Source of the DNA: Emiliania huxleyi CCMP1516
Taxonomy: Eukaryota > Haptophyta > Isochrysidales > Noelaerhabdaceae
Direction of reading: 5' to 3'
Assembly: GCF_000372725.1 (NCBI RefSeq)
Contig: NW_005198244.1
Location: 1,429,841-1,493,840, forward strand
DNA length: 64,000 nucleotides
Shown: piece after piece, positions 1 through 10,228 of the stretch
How positions within the stretch are numbered: the stretch's first letter is position 1
Layout: each line of letters starts with the position of its first letter
The notes under the pieces: generated by a model
What the model saw: only the letters and a program-made list of their open reading frames with translations
The model's database searches: none
What the model was told of the DNA's origin: nothing
Program-made: the position numbers and the translations under genes

Positions 1-1
1 T

Positions 2-820
2 GAGGACGTGTCGCGCGACCCGGCAAGGTTCGCGCTGGGCCGCATCCAGAATGATGCGATTGAAACGCAGCTCTTCTTTGCGGAGGCGGGCTCCGTATTC
101 CCTGAGGCGCTGCACGGGCTGTGGTGGATGGACCAGCGTGGCGTCTCGCTGAAGGACGGGCCGTATCCGTCGGATCCGGAGTACACCCAGGTCTGCCTTG
201 GAGCTGCCGAGGAGAACCTCATCTCGTTTGGGGAAGCGTCCTGGGACAACGAGACGCGGTGCGCTTCCGGCGTGCGGCAATACAGCGGCGGCCCGCTCTC
301 TGGCCACTGGACCTGGTTCGATGAGTCTGGGAATGGTGAGAGCAAACCGTGGAGCAGCGGCGCCGACTGGATCCTAAAGTACGAGTTCTGCTTCTCTAGC
401 GATGACTTTGACCAGATCGATGTGAGAACAAAAATTACAAACGACGCGCTCGGCGAGATTACGCTGCCGACGTTCGCTACGATGGTTCGGACGAGCTGGG
501 GATGGGACCGTGTCACCACGATTCCGGACGCTCCCGCAAAGCTGACGGAGTTTCTCAAGACCGCCTCTATCGACTCGGGCCTAGCTGATTGGGTTCAGGC
601 CAAGTTCGGACCGGGCTACGGCGACTTTGCAGCTTCCGGCTTCGCCTGCCATTACCCGTTGCGCCAGGTCGTTGACGGTACGGGCAAGAGGACTGACGCT
701 TACAGCGAGTACCTCGCGTACGTCAACATGCAGACCGAGTGCGAGGAGGCCAGCTTCGAATGCCCCCGAAACCGGGGCAGGGGGACGCAGCTCGTCGGAA
801 GGCTGGCGTTGCCGCGATGA
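2..820 (+). CDS. Unrecognised protein, 5'-truncated by window edge
   Basis: The frame is open from the first bases of the window to a TGA at 818-820, so this is the C-terminal part (about 270 residues) of a longer protein. There is no ATG near the left edge. The sequence is rich in Trp, Gly, Asp and Cys (for example HGLWWMDQRG, SGHWTWFDESG, VRTSWGWDR), which suits a folded, possibly secreted domain with disulfides. I do not recognise the family. It lies 218 bp upstream of the copper amine oxidase on the same strand but shows no amine-oxidase motif, so I treat it as a separate gene. Composition and codon use match the neighbouring genes. Confidence 0.5.
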   Translation, partial: EDVSRDPARFALGRIQNDAIETQLFFAEAGSVFPEALHGLWWMDQRGVSLKDGPYPSDPEYTQVCLGAAEENLISFGEASWDNETRCASGVRQYSGGPLSGHWTWFDESGNGESKPWSSGADWILKYEFCFSSDDFDQIDVRTKITNDALGEITLPTFATMVRTSWGWDRVTTIPDAPAKLTEFLKTASIDSGLADWVQAKFGPGYGDFAASGFACHYPLRQVVDGTGKRTDAYSEYLAYVNMQTECEEASFECPRNRGRGTQLVGRLALPR

Positions 821-1038
821 AGGAGACGCAGGTGCGGCTAAGTGATAAAATCACATTCTCCTGCGTTCTGTTCGTATGTTTACAGAGATACGCGCCGAAA
901 ACTAAAGAGACGCACCAGAGACTGGAGGGTCCGTCCGTCATCCTGTCACGCTCAGGTTGAACAAACTAGAAACTTGTGTGCGTGCCTTCCGGGCCTTATC
1001 GGAGGCCGGAGCGCAGCCGACACTTCTGGCAAAACGCG

Positions 1039-3584
1039 ATGCTCACCCTGCTTCTGCTGCTCACAGGGGGAGCGGGTGTTGAGATTAAAGTTATTGACAG
1101 GAGGGAGGCAGAGGAGATGATGAGGTCGCGCTCGCTCCTCTTTGGCTCGACAGGTCACGCCGAGCCAGAGAAGCCCGCCGACCCCCCACCGACGTGTCCT
1201 CAAGGCACCGTGCCCTTTGTGGGTGACGGTAAGGCCTCCATATTCGACCAGCTCTCGATCACGGAGATCCACACGGTTGCCGATTACCTAGAGGTCGCAG
1301 GTCTTGTCGACCACAGGTTTGCCTCCGGGCTCGCTGACCTCGTCTATGAGGACCTCCGGGCTCACGGCGGTCGCGTCATCATGGACTCGAACGTGGGGAT
1401 CGAGTATCAGCTCTTAGCCCCGGCCAAGGCTGAGGCGGCGGCGTTCCTCTCCGGCGAGTCAGGTATCCCGCCGGCTCGGTTCGCAAAGGTTACGGTCTTT
1501 CGAGGTGCTGCTTCGCCTCGCGACGTGATGCAGTACAAGGTTGGGCCCCTGGGGGGGGCAACGTCAATGGCGGCGACAGAGATGCTGGCCGCTGGCTCGT
1601 GGAAGTGGGCACGCCGGCCCGAGAATAACGCCATGGAGAAGGCATTCTGGCAGATGCCTGTCGGCGTGACGATGAACACGCTGTCGCGGCTCATAGCAGC
1701 CTCCTCCTCTTCGGGCGAGTTTGCGGGCGTGGACGGCAACCCTTATGTGTATTTGAGCTGGTGGGCCTATCCCGACCTGGGGTCGACTGATGAGGACCGC
1801 ATCATAAACGTCCACATGATGTCGATCCCGCCGCAAGCGGAAGGCGACTCACAGGGAGGCACCTTGCTCGCGCTGCCCCTCTCCTTTAGCGTGCACGAGG
1901 ACCCGGACAGGCCGGCCGCAGAGTGGCGGGTCGACAAGGTCGAGTACTGCTACCGCCTATACGCGAGCGCCGCGGAGCTGGCATCGCAGTTCTCAGCCGG
2001 CGCCACCCCACGCCTATCAACCATCGGTTCGAATTGCGCGCTTGAAGCTCACAGCTTCCTTCGCTGGCGCAGGCGAGGTTGAGGTGTGCTCGGCACGCAT
2101 CAGCGAGTACAGCTGGACGCAGATGAAGCCTGACGAGACGCAGCGCGCGGCAGCGGGCACGGCCCTCAGCATGCCCTCCGTCTATGAGCCACAGGGCTCG
2201 CGATTTGCCACCAGCGGCGGCAACATCGAGTGGATGGGCTGGGAGCTGCACGTGAGCGCAGACGACTGGCATGGACTCACGGCTCACGCGGTCAGGTTCC
2301 GCGGAGAGACGGTTGCATACGAAATATCGACGATGGAGGTATTTGCCTCCTACTCGGGCGTCGGGTCTACGCACCAGGTCTTCTATCACGACTCGCAGTG
2401 GCGCGCGCTGTGGCGTTGGCCATCGCCCCCGTGCCATCTCAAGGCGGCTCACGTCGCTACATCGGAGTCTCGCGAGTAGGCGCATCGGCGGCGAAGCGTC
2501 GCCGCTCGCTGCTGGGCTCGACTGCCCACACACCGCCTCTTTCCTCAGCATCACCAGTCAAGCCTCAGACGCCGGCCCCGAGAGGATAGAGCGCGCAATC
2601 TGCATCTTCGAGGCCCCAACAGGCGGATCGCTCTACCGCCATTACAGCCGCTTCGGCTCGCTCTCTGGCCCAGCCGAGACGTCGATGGGGCGCGCAAAGT
2701 CGCAGCTGGTGATACGCTCCATCACCACGCCCGGCAACTACGACTACATCAACAACTTTGTGCTGGATGAGGACGGGACCATATCCGTCCAGATGGACTT
2801 TGGCGGCTACATGCTCGCCTCCTATGCCAGGGACGCGGCGAGCAACAACGAGGAGTACCCGATGTTTGGCGTGCCAGTCGGCCCGCACACCAACGGCGTC
2901 TTGCACGACCACGTCGTGGGCTACAAGGTGGACCTCGACATTGCGGGCACCTCCAACTCCTTCCAGACAACTTCAATCAAGTACGGCACGTATGAGGAGG
3001 CGACAGGCAAGACAAAGCCAGCCTACATTTCGTACAACGGAATCAAGTATGCGGAGAATATCATCCATCCGACCGAGCTCGGCGTGCACGCCAAGGACTA
3101 CGATGGCTACGCCGTGATCAACGAGGAGGCGCTCAATGCATGGGGCGTCCCGCGCGGGTACGAGATTGTGCCTCTCTCGACCACGGCGCGACAGGTCCTC
3201 CCAGACGACCACCCACTCATGGCGGCCGGTGGCTGGATGAAACACAACATCATGGTCACGGTTCGCAAGGATGAGGAAGAGCTTGCCACCGTGCCCTCCA
3301 ATTTCAACATTGGCGTGCCAACGCCCGAGCGATACAACATGGACGCCTTTCTCAATAGTGAGCCCATCGTCAAGCAGGACTTGGTGACGTGGATCACCGT
3401 CGGCAGGCAGCACTACCCAAAGGCTGAGGACGTCCCCGTCGTGTCCAACTTTGGCGTCGGCTTCTCGCTCAAGCCGCGCAACTTTTACGCAGCTGCCGCC
3501 TTCAAGGACCTGCCAGCGGCGCAGGAGACTGAATACGGCGCGCGTGTCGAAGCGTGCGCGCCACCGAAGCAGGCCCCGCGTTGA
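1039..3584 (+). CDS. Copper amine oxidase (TPQ-dependent), frame broken twice
   Basis: Copper amine oxidases oxidise primary amines to aldehydes with release of H2O2 and NH3. The ATG at 1039 begins a hydrophobic, signal-like stretch (MLTLLLLLTGGAG). The N-terminal part is in frame 1 to about 2040, the middle part in frame 2 (about 2060-2420), and the catalytic domain in frame 3 to a stop at 3582-3584. The catalytic part holds the topaquinone motif TPGNYDY (Tyr codon 2739-2741). The first two copper ligands are in HDHVVGYKVDLD (His codons 2904 and 2910) and the third is in GRQHYP (His codon 3411). The frame changes near 2000-2080 and 2400-2500 could be short unresolved introns, sequencing errors or real damage. 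All catalytic residues I can place are intact, so I do not call it a pseudogene. The borders between the parts are approximate. Confidence 0.85.
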
Positions 3585-3587
3585 CAC

Positions 3588-4655
3588 ATGACTTGACTGT
3601 TGTTGATCGTTTTTTGAACAGAGTCAAGATCGATCAGAGCGACTCTCGGAGATTAGAAGTGGTCATTGCTCACTGCACACCCCCCGTCTCAGCGCTGGCC
3701 AGCGTGTGTGGTCCTCGGGGGAGTAGGGGGTTAACGAGTGTTAAAGATAAAGATTAAAGTACCACAACACAATCTGACACACTCGCTGAGGAACAGTCAG
3801 AAAACTCAGACGAGACGCGAATTCCGAATACGAGAGTGCGGGGCCGCCGGGACGCACGGCACACATTCTCCGACCATCCTGTGCACGCACACAGCTTACC
3901 CGGGTACACAGCTCATGGTACGGCTCTACTATTTTGGTACAGCGACACACAGGTGGCTCTGGCTGCTCAGCACCTGCTCAGCCTCAGGCGTCAGGGGTGT
4001 TCGGGTGTACACTCTACACTTATCTTTGCGTTTTGGCCTTTTTGTTTTTCTTTTCCCCATCATGCCCAGCGGGCCCGCGCCCCTTTTGCGAATCCGAATG
4101 CTTTAAAGTATGATTAAACATGCAATAGCCAACACAAGATAGTAGATACAAGCCACCTGTGCCACGGGACTCGACTCACAATACGCGGACGGACGCATTA
4201 TAATCACTGCCTCCCTCCCCCACAACGCCCCAGATCTCCACACGCTATTATCGTCGCTCCCTCCCCCCTTATCGACTCACAGTCCATGCATGCGGCCACA
4301 GTGTCAAGCCAAGCAGTCCCGACTCCCGAGCCCAAAGATCAGCGCCCCACAGCAGCACTTACCCTGTCCGTTCCGATGTTGGTGCAATCCACTCATCCAG
4401 CGAGCTGGTCGCAAGTTCACAGAATGATGTCACCCGACGCCTGCGCCCACGCCCGCGCGCGCGAGCGGCGCGTGCTCGACCCCTTCTCCGGGGTGCTATG
4501 CGGCACGGCGCCGGCCCGCGCGCGCGTCGTTATGGGGCGAGAGCGGGCGAGCGGGAGATGTCCGGGCGGCGTCGCCGCCGCGCCGGGCCATGAAGAAGCG
4601 AGCGTCGGGGCGGGGCCGTGTAGAGGCCGCCGCCAGCGCCAGCCAAGGCGCGCAC
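3588..4655. other. Intergenic, no supported gene
   Basis: About 1.07 kb between the amine oxidase stop and the 3' end of the minus-strand IQ-motif gene. Only short, low-quality ORFs are present. The stretch is less GC-rich than the flanking genes, with several A/T runs around 4010-4140, and probably holds the 3' untranslated regions of the two convergent genes. I see no RNA gene or clear repeat. Confidence 0.5.
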
Positions 4656-6308
4656 TCAGGCGTACGCCAGCCCGTTGGGCGCCGCCGCCGCCGAAGAGCG
4701 CAGCAGCTCCTGCGCCACGAACTCGACGGGCGACGTGACGTTGAACTGCATCGCGCGGTCGACGGCGCGGTCGAAGAGGGCGCCGAGGCCGTGCCGCTGG
4801 ACGAAGAGGCGGCGCGCCTCCGCCTCGGCGCGGCAGCTCGGCGGCGGGGAGCCGCGCGACGAGTCGGTGCGGAGCGACGAGTCGAGAGAGCGAAGCAGCG
4901 GCTCCTTGGCCAGCAGCGGCTCCTCGGCCGCCAGCTCGTCGCCGCACGGAGTGAGGAGCTCGGACAGCTGCGCGAGGAGCGCGGCGGGCTGCTGCTCGTC
5001 GGCGTCCGCCGGCGCGGCCGGCGCGGGCGCGTGCGCCGCCGGGCCGTCGAAGATGCTGAAGCTCGGCGGGCTGCAGTGCGGCGGCCACCGAGCCGCGGCC
5101 GCGCCGGGGGCGTCGCCGAGCGGGCCGAGAGAGAGGGCGGGGGCGGGGGCGGCGCAGGGCGCGAAGCCGGCGCGCGGCGACGCGGCCGCGCCGAACAGGT
5201 CCTTGGGCTGCAGCGGGCTCACCGGCTGCCCGTGGGCGCTCAGCGGCTGAAGGCGGTCGTAGAGGGTGTTTGCGCACGACGGCGGCACCGGGGCGCACGG
5301 CTGGTGGTGGTGCGGGTGGGGGCGGCCGCCGCCCGCGCCGCCGTTGGTGGGCGACCACGCGCTGGCGGCGATGCCGATCGCGACGCGGTGCCGCTCCGCC
5401 CGGGACATCGCCAGCCCCGGGGGCGGGAGCGGCGGCAGGCCGGCGCACGGCCGCAGCTCGACGGCGTCCAGCGGCCGGCCGGCGGCGGTGCGGCCCGAGT
5501 GGAGGTAGAAGAGGGAGGGGAAGCAGCGGACGTAGGCCTTGAGGTTGAGCATGTCGAGCGCCCTGCCCGCCGGGCCGCCGCCCGTCCGCTCCTTGATCGC
5601 CGTGATGAGCTGCGGCAGGGTGAGCGAGCGCGCGCGCGTAGCGAGCAGGGCGTCGACCAGCGCCGGCATCGGGCCGGGGCCGACGAGGCCGGCGGGCCAC
5701 TCGCTCGCGGCGCGGTGCTCGCCCCACGCGCAGAGGCGGTCGATGACGATCGCCGTGAGCAGCTGCTCGCGATGCTGCTCCGGCGTGCTCGGCTGCGAGT
5801 TGTAGACGTTGTGCGGGAACGAGGGCGCCCGGTGGTGGTGGTGGTGGTGGTGGTGCGGCTCGGCGAGTGCGGGGGCCCTCGCGTGGTACGCGGTGTGCGG
5901 ACTCGGCACGCACCCGTCGCTCAGCGCCCGCGTCATCGGCGGCGACGAGGCGTGGAAGCCGGGGATCTGGATCGGAGGCGGCGCCTCGGCGGGCGGCGCG
6001 AGGTTGTGCTGCGCCGGAGGGGGCGCCGGCGGCGGGGGCGGAAAAGGGGGCGGGAGGATTCCGCTCCCGGCCGAGGGGGCGCCCCCGAAGACGTGAGAGC
6101 CGAGCGGCGCGAGGGCCGCATGCGGGTTGCAACCGCCGAGCACCGATGCGAGCGACGGTGAGGTGTCCGCCGCCAGCGGCTTGGGAGGCGTCGCGGGTGC
6201 CCAGGGCGCGGACTCGCGGTGGGGCGCGGCGGAGCGCCGCGCGATCCGCCCGCGCTGCGCCGCCTGGATGCGCGTCGTGGCGGCGTTGAGGACACACAGC
6301 AAGCTCAT
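4656..6308 (-). CDS. IQ-motif, His/Pro-rich protein with possible DPY30-like C-terminus
   Basis: About 550 residues; the ATG at 6308-6306 is chosen because the frame above it reaches no other ATG. Near the N-terminus TRIQAAQRGRIARR matches the IQ calmodulin-binding consensus (IQxxxRGxxxR). Then follow a long Pro/Ala-rich region, a run of eight His, and a more ordered part (LPQLITAIKERTGG through MLNLKAYVRCFPSLFYL) that looks like a small winged-helix or LOTUS-like fold. The last 40 residues (ALFDRAVDRAMQF then SPVEFVAQELLR) resemble the DPY30/RIIa dimerisation helix pair (xPVEFLAxxLL). Both secondary resemblances are inference. It is divergently transcribed from the GNAT gene, and its first codons and promoter are duplicated at 10.2-10.9 kb. 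Longer ORFs in other frames here are shadows of high GC. Confidence 0.7.
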   Translation of the reverse strand: MSLLCVLNAATTRIQAAQRGRIARRSAAPHRESAPWAPATPPKPLAADTSPSLASVLGGCNPHAALAPLGSHVFGGAPSAGSGILPPPFPPPPPAPPPAQHNLAPPAEAPPPIQIPGFHASSPPMTRALSDGCVPSPHTAYHARAPALAEPHHHHHHHHRAPSFPHNVYNSQPSTPEQHREQLLTAIVIDRLCAWGEHRAASEWPAGLVGPGPMPALVDALLATRARSLTLPQLITAIKERTGGGPAGRALDMLNLKAYVRCFPSLFYLHSGRTAAGRPLDAVELRPCAGLPPLPPPGLAMSRAERHRVAIGIAASAWSPTNGGAGGGRPHPHHHQPCAPVPPSCANTLYDRLQPLSAHGQPVSPLQPKDLFGAAASPRAGFAPCAAPAPALSLGPLGDAPGAAAARWPPHCSPPSFSIFDGPAAHAPAPAAPADADEQQPAALLAQLSELLTPCGDELAAEEPLLAKEPLLRSLDSSLRTDSSRGSPPPSCRAEAEARRLFVQRHGLGALFDRAVDRAMQFNVTSPVEFVAQELLRSSAAAAPNGLAYA

Positions 6309-6760
6309 CGGAAAACGGGTAGCAGGCAGGCACAACGAGCAACGAGGCGCGAAAGACCCAATTTTCGCGCCTTTTCAGGCAACCGGGAAAACAAAAGGGA
6401 GCCCGGTCCTGCGCAAAACCGACACACCTGCACTGCGATCCGCTTCCCCTCCGCCAGCGGCCGGCTTTTCTTCTTCGAGTATGCCGGGTCTAGGATCTGG
6501 GTGGCAGACGAGATACCAACCACAGCGCTGTCCGTCTGCATGCAGCTCTCAGTCGCGAACTCCGTCCGCTGTCGCGAACGCACGAAAGAGACAAAGAGTT
6601 GATGCGGAACAGACGGGGGTGCTGCGGGGGTGTACACGTGCTGAACTCTCTGTCGATCCGGGCGTAAAAAAGAAACGCAGACGCCCAGCCAGCTGGTCTC
6701 TCTCTTCGGAGCATCGATCACTGCCAGGGCGCCCTCATCACATTTACACAAAACCCTCCA
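6309..6760. promoter_or_regulatory. Shared bidirectional promoter region of two divergent genes
   Basis: These 452 bp separate the ATG of the minus-strand IQ gene (6308) from the ATG of the plus-strand GNAT gene (6761), so both promoters must lie here. The whole interval, with roughly 100 bp of coding sequence on each side, recurs in inverted orientation at 10229-10891 at about 95% identity by eye. No TATA box is obvious. Confidence 0.6.
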
Positions 6761-8073
6761 ATGGTCGCCTCTCCCCACCCGAGGGTGCTGACGGTGAGCG
6801 TCTCGGGCGCCTCGCCGTCGTGGCTGTGCACCGCCTGCAGCCGTATCAACTCGAAAGGCGAGTCGTGCGCCAACCCGGCGTGCCGTGTCGCCTTCAGAGT
6901 GGCTGGCGTCCCCCACCACGCGATCGACAAGATGGCGCCCCAGCAGGCGGTCGTTGCAGGCGGGCGCCGCTCGTCGCTACGCACCTCGGTCGTCGACGCC
7001 CGCCAACTGCGCATCGAGCGCGCCGCGGCCGTCCGCTCGCCTCGCGAGCTCTCTGGGCTGCAGTCGTCCGAGCAGGAGCCGCTCTTGCTGGGCGAGGAGC
7101 TCCGGCGGTGCAACTACCTGCCGTACAGCGGGCTGGCTCCGTGCGACGTCCCCATCGCGTCCGGGGTCCAGCTCTCCGTCCTGTGCGCTGGAAGCTCCCG
7201 CAGCGGCTCGGCGCCCGACGTCTTGAGCGAGTACTCTCGCGTCTGCAGCCGGCTGCTGCCAAACTTGCCTCACAAGGACATCCTCGAGCCGTCGGAGGGG
7301 TGCTACCACGCGCTGGTGCGCGACGCCAATGGTGAGCCCCCCCCCCCCCCCCTCCCCCCCCCTTTCCCCGCCAAACCCCCTTTTTCCCTTTTTCCGGGGG
7401 GCCCCCCCCCCCCCCCCCCACTCCCCCAACCCCTCACGCCTCAGGCAAGATGCTCGGCGGGGCCTCGTTTCGGCTGGTGCAGCTCTCCCAGCCGGGCGAC
7501 GACTCGCCCCCCGAGCTCCTTGTCCTCCACGTCTCGCGAACCGTCGTCGCAGAGACGGCGCAGCGCTGCGGCCTCGGCTCCTGCCTGGTCCGGTACCTCC
7601 GTGCGCTCCTCGTCACCCACGCGAGCGTGCGGACGATGCGTGCGCTCGTGGTGACGCAAGCCGACAACCACGCAGTCGACTTTTGGCGAAAGTGCGGCCT
7701 CGAGCCACGCTCCGGCGCACGCCTCCTCGTCGAGTCCCTCTTCCGACACTCGCCCGCCGACTTTCCGGTCTGCGAGGTGCGCCCGCAAGACGGGGCCCTG
7801 GCCCCCCCCCCCCCCTCCCCCCCCAGCCCTCGGCCCTCTTGCCAACCTCTGCCCTCATCACTCCGTCCCCTATGCTCCCCCCTCTGCCCCTCGCCCCCTC
7901 CACCCCAACCCCCCCCCTCCCCCTCTCCCCTCCGCCTGCAGGGCGCCCGCCCGATGCTGCAACTCATCGCAACCTCGTCCGCCTCCGCCGAGCCCGCGAC
8001 GCCCCTCAAGGAGGCAAAGGGCCGCGTCGGGCGGCGCGCCGTGACCCGCTCCTCGTCGCGGCGGGCCTTCTGA
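6761..8073 (+). CDS. GNAT acetyltransferase-like protein with N-terminal RanBP2-type zinc finger
   Basis: Three exons splice cleanly: 6761-7331, 7445-7776 and 7942-8073 (344 residues); both introns are GT-AG. The N-terminus holds a RanBP2-like finger (WLCTACSRINSK then CANPAC, about residues 20-40), a fold that often binds RNA or ubiquitin. The C-terminal half has the GNAT acetyl-CoA motif A (QRCGLGSCLV, about residue 229) followed by NHAVDFWRKCGLEP, the usual motif B region, so it probably transfers an acetyl group from acetyl-CoA to an amine or protein. The substrate cannot be read. The last exon is basic and Ser/Arg-rich. Intron 1 (7332-7444) and intron 2 (7777-7941) are dominated by poly-C tracts. 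It is divergently paired with the IQ-motif gene. Confidence 0.75.
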
Positions 8074-9586
8074 CCCCACGCCGCCGCGAGCGAGCGAGGG
8101 CGTGGCCGGGTGTATGAATGCCGTGTATTGAAGCGAGGAATGTGAGAGCCAGGGCGCAGGGGCCGCCGCCCTGCGATAGCCGGCCCCTGCCGCAAACGGT
8201 CAACTGATGGCCGCACACAAGTGACTTGTGTGCAGAGCCGCTGAGGCGGGAGCACGCGCGCCCGTCCGGTATTGGCGTAGGTCGAACCGGGCGCCGCGGT
8301 CCCCTCCACGGGTGTGACTGTGAGACCTTTTGGGTTTTGCCTGTCATTGTCGCCTCTCGGTTGTGGAGGTGAGCTTGCTTGTTTTGGGCCTGTCCGAGGA
8401 GAGTTTTCGTCTGTGGGAGAACGCTTGAGACTGTTGTTCATGTTGCGCCGGTGTAGCTTTCTTAGTTGAGAGCTGGCCTTGGCGAATCATTTGACAAATA
8501 ACCCACATGCTCATGCCACAGCTGGGCCAGGGCGGACGCTGCGCCCGCGCTTCCCACACGAAAATATGGACGCAATCAATAACCCCTGCAGCCCTAGCTG
8601 CAACCACCATAGTCCCCATAGTCCATAGCTTATTTCGCTTTATCGCTTTGGTGTCCGACTCTCACGAGGCTCACGACCCACGACGTTACGAGGAGAGGAA
8701 AGTCGTGCGTTCGTTGTGTTTTTTTTACACGTGTGTGTGTGTCGGCAGCATTATTCAGACGATGTGGCGCGATATCCGCGTCGGGGCAGATATCGCCGCG
8801 CGCCAGCGGGGACACACACACGTCACAGGCCTGTCTGTGTCAGCCGAGCGTCAGCACGTACCCCGACTCACATGTCACTTAACTGGTCACTTAAAGCGCG
8901 CGCTGCGGGACGACCTAGCACCTACTCTCTATCCTCTCTCTCATGTGGCTCAGACGATGTGTGGGTGGCCCTGCACTGTGTCAGTCGGAAATGAGGGCTC
9001 TCCGGCGCTTCTATTAAGGCCTACGGTTGCGAGCCCTGCCAGCCCCATTGCCGCCTGATTTGAATCTTGTGAACCTATATCTGTATCTCTTCTCTTTTCT
9101 CTCGACTCTCCCGACGCGCCTTCCGCGCTCAGCCATCAGCACGGAAACTCTGGGGTTGCTGGGAAGACATCGGCGCAGCACCCTGCCGAGGAGATGCAAG
9201 CTTCATAGCGGAGGGCGCATCGCGTAATTCTGTTGTTTGGCCCCAACGTCGTGACATGAAGACAGCGGAGCCGGCCTGGTGCAGGGCGCAGCCAAAGACG
9301 GTCGTTGCCTGCAGGTGCCGATGTCAGGATATCGTGGCTCCCTGGCGCCTATGGGCTGGGAGGTCGGGAGATAGAGCTTACCTGCAGCAGCTCGCCAGCC
9401 AACCCACTTGCGGTGCTGCATCTGACAAGGGCGGCCAACGGCCTGGGAGCGAGGAGTCTGTCCACCCCGATTGCTCTTAGGCCTGACTCAACGAGCTCAA
9501 CGCGCCTGCGCGCGATTGGCAGCGGGTGAGGGGTGACAAGCGCAGCCCGTCTGCGCACTAACACTTTGCACGTGGGCGGTGCTAAA
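8074..9586. other. Intergenic, no supported gene
   Basis: 1.5 kb downstream of the GNAT gene. Composition is mixed, with short TG-rich patches near 8720-8760. The ORFs present are short, overlap on both strands and show no recognisable motif. I see no tRNA, rRNA or repeat shared with the rest of the window. Confidence 0.4.
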
Positions 9587-10149
9587 TCACGGAGGGGCGG
9601 GAGCGCACGTCAAAGGGTCAAAGGCCATCACGGCAATCTCAAAGAGGTCGTCAGCACTCATCTGGACGGGGAGCGCGGCGAGGGCGACGGCGAGGAGGGC
9701 GATCCCCGCCCGAGCGAGGGAGCGGCCGCTCCACAGTACCAGGAGCGCGATATAGCGAGTTACTTTTGCAAGCGCGAGCAAGATCAGCTCGACGCCGTAC
9801 ATGGTGCCGCGCTGCCTGAGCCGATCCACGTCACGATGATGCTGCGCCGCACTCTCCGCCAGCAAGCGGCGATCGTGCTGGTGCCGCGCCGCGCTCTCCG
9901 CTAGCAGCGCCTGAGTGGCGTCGGAAGCGCCTGAGTAGGAACCGGGTGTGCCGATGAGACTAAGGGCCGTGCCTGGTCGGCACGCCGCTGCTCCGAGAGT
10001 TGGTCGTTTCTGGTTTGAAGTCCCTGCGAGAACTGCGATAGCGAGGCAAGTTCCCTCAAAAGGGTGCGCCGGCCGGGCCCCGTCGGCTCTGCGTCAAGTT
10101 CATGTGGCTGCGGGCATGCCACACGATTGGAGGAGGTAGACATGGACAT
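9587..10149 (-). CDS. Possible small coiled-coil/membrane protein (uncertain)
   Basis: On the minus strand a frame ending at 9587 encodes a helical stretch with a near-repeat (LLAESAAQHHRDVDRLRQ preceded by ALLAESAARHQHDRR), then a strongly hydrophobic segment (YIALLVLWSGRSLARAGIALLAVALAAL) able to form one or two membrane helices. A second frame starting with an ATG at 10149 could supply the N-terminus if an intron lies near 9900-9960, where ACTCAGGCGCT occurs twice. The repeat element boundary at 10229 is just upstream. The prediction rests only on hydrophobicity and the repeat; there is no family match. Confidence 0.25.
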
Positions 10150-10228
10150 GTGGGCATTGCCAGTGGGACGGACGAGTTTCGTTCCTTACCCTGGAGGGGC
10201 AGCCGGTGCTCGGCCGCTCGCCGGCCGC

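Noticed and set aside
2..820. First ORF as the N-terminal part of the copper amine oxidase
   Set aside because: The oxidase has its own signal-like start at 1039, the first ORF ends with a stop at 820 and shows no amine-oxidase domain pattern.
2020..2035. GGTTCGAATTG as a tRNA T-loop
   Set aside because: It lies inside amine oxidase coding sequence and no acceptor or anticodon arms pair around it.
4417..6342. Long minus-strand ORF (641 codons) and long plus-strand ORF (4590-6161, 523 codons) over the IQ-motif gene
   Set aside because: Arg/Pro/Ala low-complexity shadows of a GC-rich gene. Only the frame with the IQ motif and ordered C-terminus makes sense.
7333..7440. Poly-C stretch read as Pro-rich protein
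   Set aside because: GT-AG splicing removes it and joins the GNAT domain in frame. It is intron sequence, possibly with uncertain C-run length.
9100..9500. Possible tRNA or snRNA in the gene-poor 8-9.6 kb region
   Set aside because: No cloverleaf-compatible set of arms or T-loop consensus in the right spacing on either strand.
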